13,087 nt of DNA from Schlesneria sp. Its GTDB lineage: Bacteria; Planctomycetota; Planctomycetia; Planctomycetales; Planctomycetaceae. The translations under genes and the position numbers were made by a program. Under the pieces are notes generated by a model. That model was not told where the DNA came from and did no database searches. It was given only the letters and a program-made list of their open reading frames with translations. Location of the stretch: positions 1 to 13,087 of the forward strand of contig JANXOO010001490.1 in assembly GCA_025353525.1 (NCBI GenBank). Reading direction: 5' to 3'. Every line of letters starts with the position of its first letter. Positions within the stretch are counted from its first letter, which is position 1. Shown here one piece after another: positions 8,211 through 13,087 of the stretch.

Positions 8211-9149
8211 GTGGCCGACGAACAACAATTGATTGCCGCACTTGAGAAGAACATAGCGACGGCGATCCTTGGCAAACCCGAAGCGATTCATCTCTCTCTG
8301 GTCGCTCTGCTCGCGGGTGGGCATTTGCTGGTGGAAGACGCTCCGGGCGTCGGCAAAACGTCGTTGGCCAAAGCACTCGCCAAAAGCCTGTCGTGCGAAT
8401 TCAAACGCTTGCAGTTCACGCCGGATATGCTGCCGAGTGACATTCTGGGCTCGAACGTCTTTCTCCCGAATCGGGGCGAATTCGAATTTCGTCCAGGGCC
8501 GATTTTCACGAATGTTCTGCTTGCCGATGAAATCAACCGGACGACGCCACGTACACAAAGTGCGTTACTTGAGGCGATGAGTGAAGGCCAGGTCTCGATC
8601 GAGGGGAAAACTCATGCGCTTCCCGCTCCGTTTTTCGTGCTCGCAACACAAAATCCGTTCGAGTTTGAAGGGACGTATCCCCTTCCCGAAAACCAGCTCG
8701 ACCGATTTATGATCTGTATCGAAATCGGATATCCATCACGAGATGTCGAGAAAAATGTTCTGATCAATCATCGCGATGGAGAACCAGGCGACAAACTTCA
8801 GTCGGTGATTAACACCGACCAACTTCGGCGATTGCAGGCGCTTGTACGTGCTGTCAAAGTGGAAGATTCCCTGAATGACTATATCCTCGAAATCGTTGCG
8901 ACCACCAGGAACCACGAACAACTTCATTTGGGTGTGAGCACGCGCGGCGCAATCACGCTGTACCGGGCGGTCCAGGGGCTTGCGCTGGTTGAAGGCCGAA
9001 ACTATGCCGTGACCGACGATATCAAACGCCTGGTCACGCCGGTGCTCGCACACCGCATTGTCGTCAAAGGGGTGTTGCACGAAGGGCGTCGCGATCGAGC
9101 CAAATCAGTGCTCAAGCAGATTCTGGGAAAAATCCCGGTTCCCGCGTAA
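8211..9149 (+). CDS. moxR: MoxR family AAA+ ATPase
   Basis: This 312-residue protein has every core AAA+ element of the MoxR family. Walker A is APGVGKTS (44-51), Walker B is LLADEINR (103-110, with D106-E107), sensor 1 is ATQNP (145-149), the arginine finger region is LPENQLDRF (158-166) and sensor 2 lies in GVSTRGA (241-247). The length is normal for the family, and the full lid domain follows to the C-terminus. MoxR ATPases act as cytoplasmic chaperones that mature or insert metal or cofactor into partner complexes, usually with VWA-domain and DUF58 proteins encoded beside them. Here the next gene is an unrelated exported protein and no DUF58 gene follows. The only VWA protein in view is 5.8 kb upstream and periplasmic by prediction. 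The start is a GTG supported by AAGGAG 8 nt upstream and a consensus -10 box. The family is certain; the partner is unknown. Confidence 0.95.
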   Translation: MADEQQLIAALEKNIATAILGKPEAIHLSLVALLAGGHLLVEDAPGVGKTSLAKALAKSLSCEFKRLQFTPDMLPSDILGSNVFLPNRGEFEFRPGPIFTNVLLADEINRTTPRTQSALLEAMSEGQVSIEGKTHALPAPFFVLATQNPFEFEGTYPLPENQLDRFMICIEIGYPSRDVEKNVLINHRDGEPGDKLQSVINTDQLRRLQALVRAVKVEDSLNDYILEIVATTRNHEQLHLGVSTRGAITLYRAVQGLALVEGRNYAVTDDIKRLVTPVLAHRIVVKGVLHEGRRDRAKSVLKQILGKIPVPA

Positions 9150-9192
9150 GACGACTTTGGACGAACGACAGGAACGTGAGTATTGGTTGCTT

Positions 9193-9242
9193 ACCAGGGG
9201 GACTGGCTTTAGTTTCTCCTGGTGCCTGCCCCCCCCCTTTTT
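9193..9242 (+). repeat. GC-rich hairpin element, possible terminator of the MoxR gene
   Basis: GGGGGACTGGC (9197-9207) pairs with GCCTGCCCCCC (9224-9234), with two mismatches. The downstream arm sits in a run of nine C followed by five T (9229-9242). An alternative inner stem pairs ACCAGG (9193-9198) with CCTGGT (9218-9223). A hairpin followed by T5, 44 bp after the MoxR stop, could act as an intrinsic terminator. I also recall near-identical GGGGACTGGC...GGTGCCTG words repeated between genes in planctomycete genomes, which would make it a dispersed repeat; this was not searched. Confidence 0.5.
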
Positions 9243-9315
9243 CTGCAAGTTCCTGCTTCGGTAACGAAATTGTAAACCGGCAGAAAATACGTTCTTGCGT
9301 TTCAGAAACTCGTGC

Positions 9316-9350
9316 TATGTTGAGATAAACAGGCTTCGCCCCGAAACCTG
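9316..9350 (+). promoter_or_regulatory. Candidate extended -10 and leader hairpin before the LEPR-XLL-like/FN3 gene
   Basis: TGC directly before TATGTT (9316-9321) resembles an extended -10 element; no good -35 sits at 17 bp, though TTGCGT occurs at 9295-9300 (15 bp). Just downstream, CAGGCTTCG (9330-9338) pairs with CGAAACCTG (9342-9350) with one mismatch and a CCC loop. If the promoter is real, this hairpin is at the start of a leader of about 165 nt. The rest of 9243-9480 shows nothing else I can name. Confidence 0.3.
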
Positions 9351-9494
9351 ATTGATTCTGCGTCTGGCTGACGATTATTCCGATTAGCCGACGAGGGCGG
9401 AAATTTCCCGTTCGTCCATTTTGCGCCGACACGACGTTTGCATTTTGCAAAAGTTGCCAGTACGTGCGTTACTCTTCGGACAGGAATTCGAGCA

Positions 9495-11000
9495 ATGAGC
9501 ATGCTTTCTACCGGGTTCAAACGTTTCTTCAGCAAAGATCTCTCGCGGACGGAGGTTCGTCGGTCCCGCCAAAATTCCGCCGTGGCAAATTCTTCTGTGG
9601 CAAGTTGTGCTGCAGCAATAGAAATGCTCGAATCGCGTCAACTGATGACCGTGACTTACCACGGTGGCGGTGTCCTCGCCAATGTCGAGGCACAAGCCGT
9701 TTATCTGGGGTCCGACTGGCAATCGAATGCCGCGCTCAAGACACAGACGGGGCAGTTCGATCAATTCCTGACGACGCTCGTTTCAGGCCAGTATATGGAC
9801 ATGCTGACAAATGCCGGATACGGAGTCGGTCGCGGTACGTCGAGTGCCGGAGTGATCGACACGCAGACATTGAACAAGACGTCGGGAATCCCGGACGCAG
9901 CAATTCAAAAGAGTATTCAGGCGTTGATCACCGCCAACAAATTGCAAACTCCCGATGCGAACCGTCTTTATGTTGTCTATGTCGAGCCTGGTGTCGTGGT
10001 CTACAACGGAAGTGCATCGAGCCAGAACACGTTCCTGGGTTATCACGGAGCATTCGGTGGAAAAACGGCCACTGGTACGGCCGCGGACATCCACTACGCC
10101 GTCATCCCTTATCCTGACGGAGTGAATCCGACGCATACGTCACAAGGGTTTTCAACCAGTTTCAGTGAACAGACTGCGGTGACATCACATGAAGTGGCCG
10201 AAGCAGTCACTGATCCGAACGTCAACTATAAAAACCTCGGTTGGTACGACGATCAAAACAACGGCGAAATCGGTGATTTGACGCGATTGACCGTCGTTTA
10301 CAACGGATATCTGGTTCAGGAAGTTGTTGATAAAAACGATCAACCCATCGCGCCAGGGACAGTGACAACGACGACACTGACGGCTCCTCAGAATGTCACG
10401 CTGGCCCCCATTAATTCGACGACGGCCAGCCTGACATGGAATCCCGTATCGGGAACGCAGGGCTATCGCATCTTTCAGGTCAACGGCACTCAGTCCGTCT
10501 TGTTGGGAACCCTGAGCGCGTCGTCCACATCAGTACAGATTACCGGCCTGACAGCAGGAGCGAAGGCGTCGTTCAAAGTCGAGGCCTACAATGCTTCGAC
10601 GGTTGCCGATTCCGCAACCGTCAGCATTACGATGCCTGTCACAGGAAATCTGGCGGCACCGAAACTGTCAGCGACAATACTGTCGGCAACGTCTGTCCAA
10701 TTGAACTGGAATTCTGTTGCAGGCACCGACGGTTACAAAATCTACTGGTCGGACGGAGTTCACCGCTATCTTCTGGGATCGTTCGGGGCTGGTGTCACAA
10801 GCGTCAGGATTACCGGTTTGTCCAGCGGTGCAACGTATCAGTTCCAGGTCGAAGCATTCCATGCGTCAACCATTGCGGACTCAGCCTGGGTAACAGTGAA
10901 TCCGGCTGCACATCAGGTTCAAAAATCGCATATCGCGTCCTCTGTCGAACAGGGAATCATCGGCATGCCGGAAATCGCACGACGTTCGCGTCGCGGATAA
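9495..11000 (+). CDS. Exported LEPR-XLL-like protein with EXORDIUM-like domain and two fibronectin type III domains
   Basis: The 501-residue product opens with a basic, Ser-rich segment and then MLESRQLM (44-51), a variant of the planctomycete LEPR-XLL motif found at the N-terminus of exported proteins. Residues 53-285 begin YHGGGVL and resemble EXORDIUM/PHI-1-like bacterial proteins. They contain SHEVAEAVTDP (231-241) and EIGD (258-261), which could be a metal site, though a classic HExxH zinc motif is absent. Two FN3 domains follow (about 297-380 and 387-470), clearly copies of each other: both read GY+I, LLG, TSVxITGL, VEAxxAST and ADSA. The last 30 residues are basic. The role is probably extracellular or cell-surface; whether the first domain is a peptidase is unproven. 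The ATG at 9495 was chosen over 9438 because AGGA lies 9 nt upstream and the extra residues look non-coding. The gene stands alone between a possible and a strong terminator. Confidence 0.82.
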   Translation: MSMLSTGFKRFFSKDLSRTEVRRSRQNSAVANSSVASCAAAIEMLESRQLMTVTYHGGGVLANVEAQAVYLGSDWQSNAALKTQTGQFDQFLTTLVSGQYMDMLTNAGYGVGRGTSSAGVIDTQTLNKTSGIPDAAIQKSIQALITANKLQTPDANRLYVVYVEPGVVVYNGSASSQNTFLGYHGAFGGKTATGTAADIHYAVIPYPDGVNPTHTSQGFSTSFSEQTAVTSHEVAEAVTDPNVNYKNLGWYDDQNNGEIGDLTRLTVVYNGYLVQEVVDKNDQPIAPGTVTTTTLTAPQNVTLAPINSTTASLTWNPVSGTQGYRIFQVNGTQSVLLGTLSASSTSVQITGLTAGAKASFKVEAYNASTVADSATVSITMPVTGNLAAPKLSATILSATSVQLNWNSVAGTDGYKIYWSDGVHRYLLGSFGAGVTSVRITGLSSGATYQFQVEAFHASTIADSAWVTVNPAAHQVQKSHIASSVEQGIIGMPEIARRSRRG

Positions 11001-11181
11001 GCGGCCAATATGACTCGATGTGAGTGGCACAGAACGAGACATTCATCGAAGGCTCGTCAGGCGACCGGCAGTGGAAAAATTACCGTTCTTCAGCGACCCG
11101 TGTTGCGCCAAGAAACCGCCAAATCCATAATACTTTTCCCGAACGCGATTTTGATTGCGACGGGAATCTCAAAATGAGAAA

Positions 11182-11216
11182 GCCCGGCCTGCGAATCGCA
11201 GGTCGGGCCTTTTTTT
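11182..11216 (+). terminator. Strong intrinsic terminator
   Basis: A 12-bp stem pairs GCCCGGCCTGCG (11182-11193) with CGCAGGTCGGGC (11197-11208). It has one G-U wobble and a three-base AAT loop, and a T7 run (11210-11216) follows closely. It lies 181 bp after the LEPR-XLL-like/FN3 gene stop. The 11001-11181 stretch holds no gene that I can support. Confidence 0.93.
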
Positions 11217-11716
11217 GTGAGAACGCTATTTCGGAGTACAGCGGTGCGGCAGAGCCTCCGCTGTGATCGCCTGCCTGTTCCACAGTCTGGCGGCCGGAAT
11301 CACAGTCCTCGTCCGTCGGAAGCGAATCGCGTTCGCGTTTGATCGGCGAGTCGTGTTGCGTAATCGTTTCTATTCGCGAACTGATCTATCGTCAGCGGAA
11401 ACCGATCCCTTCAATCGTGACAGGTGGTCCGTGAATCATTCGCCATCCTGGGCAAGGCAAGTCCTTATACCGTCTCGGAGTCATAGGCACTTCTCCATTC
11501 AGGTTCGGGTCTGCAAGGCGTTCGGGACACAAACAAGTATGCAGTCGAACGGAACCCTTGGCGAGTTTTTTCTGGAATTGCAATCACGAATTGTGCTTGC
11601 GAAACGAATGGCCGTGCCGATTTCGTAAGATTCCGCAAAGTCAGCCGAGCCGGTCGAGTCACCTCGTCCGCGCCACCTTTACCACTCGTTCCAGTCTGAC
11701 AGGTTGCAAATGGGCC
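11217..11716. other. Gene-poor stretch with one possible decayed reading frame
   Basis: No confident gene lies here. The best candidate is a minus-strand frame at 11392-11583 (63 codons, TTG start). Codon use looks natural and it contains CPERLADPNLNGEVPMTP and CPGWRMIHGPPVTIEG, but a stop sits directly before its first codon and there is no ribosome binding site. It may be the 3' remnant of a gene or a chance frame. I do not recognise the protein. Confidence 0.4.
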
Positions 11717-12586
11717 TCACGCCGATTCGCTCTCGCTTCGATTTTCTTCGACCGGCCAACCGGGGTTAAGGATCTTCAACGCTTCTGCGGACGACTCAGT
11801 CTTGCCGGAAACGGCACTCAGGCGATGGATCTCAACCATATTTCGCAGGAGCGCCGAACGTTGTTCGGCCCGATTCGCCGAACGGGTCTCGCTTTCGGTC
11901 AGCTTGCGTTCAAGTTCTGAAACATTCGCCGCGATGACTTCGATTCTGGATTCCGCATCGGCGACTTTCGTATTTGAATCGTTTGTCGCAGCAACCAGTT
12001 TCTGTCCCAGTTCCTGAATTCTGAACGATGATTGTTCTTTCAGGGTCGCCAATTGTTGCGACAGTTCATCGATCCGGGCGACTCCTTGTGTGGCGGCTTC
12101 GGTGTGATGAGCATCCAGGTGTTGAATCCGTTCGTCTCGTTCCCGGATTTGAGCGTCGCGAGTCTGAATCTCGTGATCGAGTGACTTGCTCGCTTCCTTG
12201 ATCGTCAGTTCGAGCGATTTGCGAGCGTCTTCGAGGGAGCGGTCGCGTTCTCGAACCATCTCTGCGAACTTCATGTTGGCTTCGTCGAGCAGCGCCAACT
12301 TTTGCCGTTCGATTTTCAAATCGGATTCGGTGACATCGTGTTTGAGAGTCAGTTCCGAAACCTTGTCGGCATGGTGTTGCCGTTCGTTCGAGATCGTCTG
12401 TTCCGATTCGAGACGCAACGCATCACGTTCATCGATCGCCGCTTCGGCCGATGCTTGCCATTCGGACTTCAACCGATTTGCCTCGGCGATTTCTGATTGC
12501 AATCGGGTCACGTCCTCTTGCAACGTTGCGAACGTGACCCGCTTTTCATCCGGTGCGGCAGACTTCGATTTGAAAAACCACGCCAT
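11717..12586 (-). CDS. Long coiled-coil protein of unknown function
   Basis: This 289-residue protein begins MAWFFKSKSAAPDEKRV and is then almost entirely predicted coiled coil (about 20-260). It is rich in Glu, Arg, Gln, Leu and Ala with heptad spacing and few prolines or glycines. A central stretch (about 120-165) is highly charged, with repeated RDxxIRERDERI-like units. There is no signal peptide or clear membrane helix, so it is probably cytoplasmic. The C-terminal 40 residues leave the coiled coil and end in acidic/Ser-rich sequence. I do not recognise a family; a structural or scaffold role is only a guess from shape. A GTG at 12589 directly precedes the ATG at 12586; the ATG was chosen because AAGGA (12595-12599 on the complement) is 8 nt away from it and only 5 nt from the GTG. 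No terminator is visible after its stop. Confidence 0.8.
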   Translation of the reverse strand: MAWFFKSKSAAPDEKRVTFATLQEDVTRLQSEIAEANRLKSEWQASAEAAIDERDALRLESEQTISNERQHHADKVSELTLKHDVTESDLKIERQKLALLDEANMKFAEMVRERDRSLEDARKSLELTIKEASKSLDHEIQTRDAQIRERDERIQHLDAHHTEAATQGVARIDELSQQLATLKEQSSFRIQELGQKLVAATNDSNTKVADAESRIEVIAANVSELERKLTESETRSANRAEQRSALLRNMVEIHRLSAVSGKTESSAEALKILNPGWPVEENRSESESA

Positions 12587-13087
12587 CACAATGTCCTTTT
12601 AAATTCGCACTCGCACGATTGGAAGTATTTGATCTGCGTTTATTTGTTTAGAAATCGGGGCCACAGCCGACCATACGAACCGGTCGTTTCAAGCCTCACT
12701 GAAACCCGAACAATCTCTCGATATCGAACGACGGGATTCTCGCGAGTTCTGTCGAGTTTCGTCAATCGCGAATGGACCCGGATTCGCACTTTTTGAACTG
12801 AACGGGAATACGACCGAAGATCAATAGTACTACCGTAACCAGCCTCGACTGACTTTTCCCTCAAACCTGCACACTGACGCTCAGCCCGACTTCGCTCACA
12901 ACATGCCTTCGCCTGTCGATTTGCATTGAATTCGGCTATATTCGATCGTGTAATATACTGTGCGGCGTGATTTGAGGTTTCCGTAACGGGTTAACGTCGA
13001 TCAAGAGGCGAATCACGAGAGTCGTTTCAGCGAACCCTGCCGAAACCGCCATTCCCTGAATGCCTGACGCTGCGATCGGTTGGTTTG
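12587..13087. other. Non-coding window end, possible promoter for a gene beyond the edge
   Basis: I find no supportable gene here. Open frames (for example 12497-12796 on the + strand) lack domains and ribosome binding sites. An AT-rich patch contains TATACT (12954-12959) and an overlapping TAATAT (12951-12956), with TTGAAT at 12926-12931 upstream, 19 bp from the TAATAT. It may be a rightward promoter, but its gene would lie outside the window. Confidence 0.35.

Noticed and set aside
11263..11628. 121-codon + strand frame after the terminator
   Set aside because: It has no ribosome binding site or domain, and composition is like chance translation of intergenic DNA.

Overview
The window looks like chromosomal DNA from a planctomycete (phylum Planctomycetota, probably order Planctomycetales; this is inference from gene families, not a species call). 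Three things point there. First, a PVC-type dehydrogenase with a Pirellula/Verrucomicrobium-type C-terminal heme domain. Second, an exported protein with an LEPR-XLL-like N-terminal motif. Third, a VWA protein paired with a squalene-cyclase-like protein, each held by an N-terminal membrane helix. Moderate GC, weak or absent Shine-Dalgarno sites and wide intergenic gaps also fit. I see no rRNA, tRNA, CRISPR array, transposase or phage gene.

Layout. 1-426 has no convincing gene and carries three copies, in both orientations, of a CACAGAGGCAC-like repeat. 427-4014 (+) is a likely two-gene operon: a membrane-anchored VWA protein with an intact MIDAS site, and 51 bp later a membrane-anchored protein with prenyltransferase/squalene-oxidase-type repeats. 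Their membrane helices share a Ser-x3-His motif like that of TonB, and this is the most intriguing signal in the window. 3998-4576 (-) is a GNAT acetyltransferase whose end overlaps the preceding gene tail to tail. 4686-7679 (-) is the secreted dehydrogenase/cytochrome c protein, probably driven by a promoter at 7754-7782 and possibly co-transcribed with the GNAT gene. 7680-8210 is a divergent intergenic region. 8211-9149 (+) is a MoxR-type AAA+ ATPase with a GTG start, a strong ribosome binding site and a consensus -10 box; no DUF58 or other usual partner follows it. A GC-rich hairpin/repeat (9193-9242) follows.

9495-11000 (+) encodes an exported protein with an LEPR-XLL-like segment, an EXORDIUM/PHI-1-like domain carrying an HEVAEA motif, and two tandem fibronectin type III domains. 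A very good intrinsic terminator lies at 11182-11216. 11217-11716 has no confident gene, only one possible decayed reading frame. 11717-12586 (-) encodes a long coiled-coil protein of unknown role. 12587-13087 appears non-coding and may hold the promoter of a gene beyond the window.

How the genes may work together. The first pair is most simply read as two periplasm-facing effectors held by TonB-like helices, perhaps energised by an ExbB/ExbD-type proton channel encoded elsewhere. The dehydrogenase would oxidise a sugar-like substrate outside the cytoplasm and pass electrons to its own heme. The other genes look like independent transcription units.
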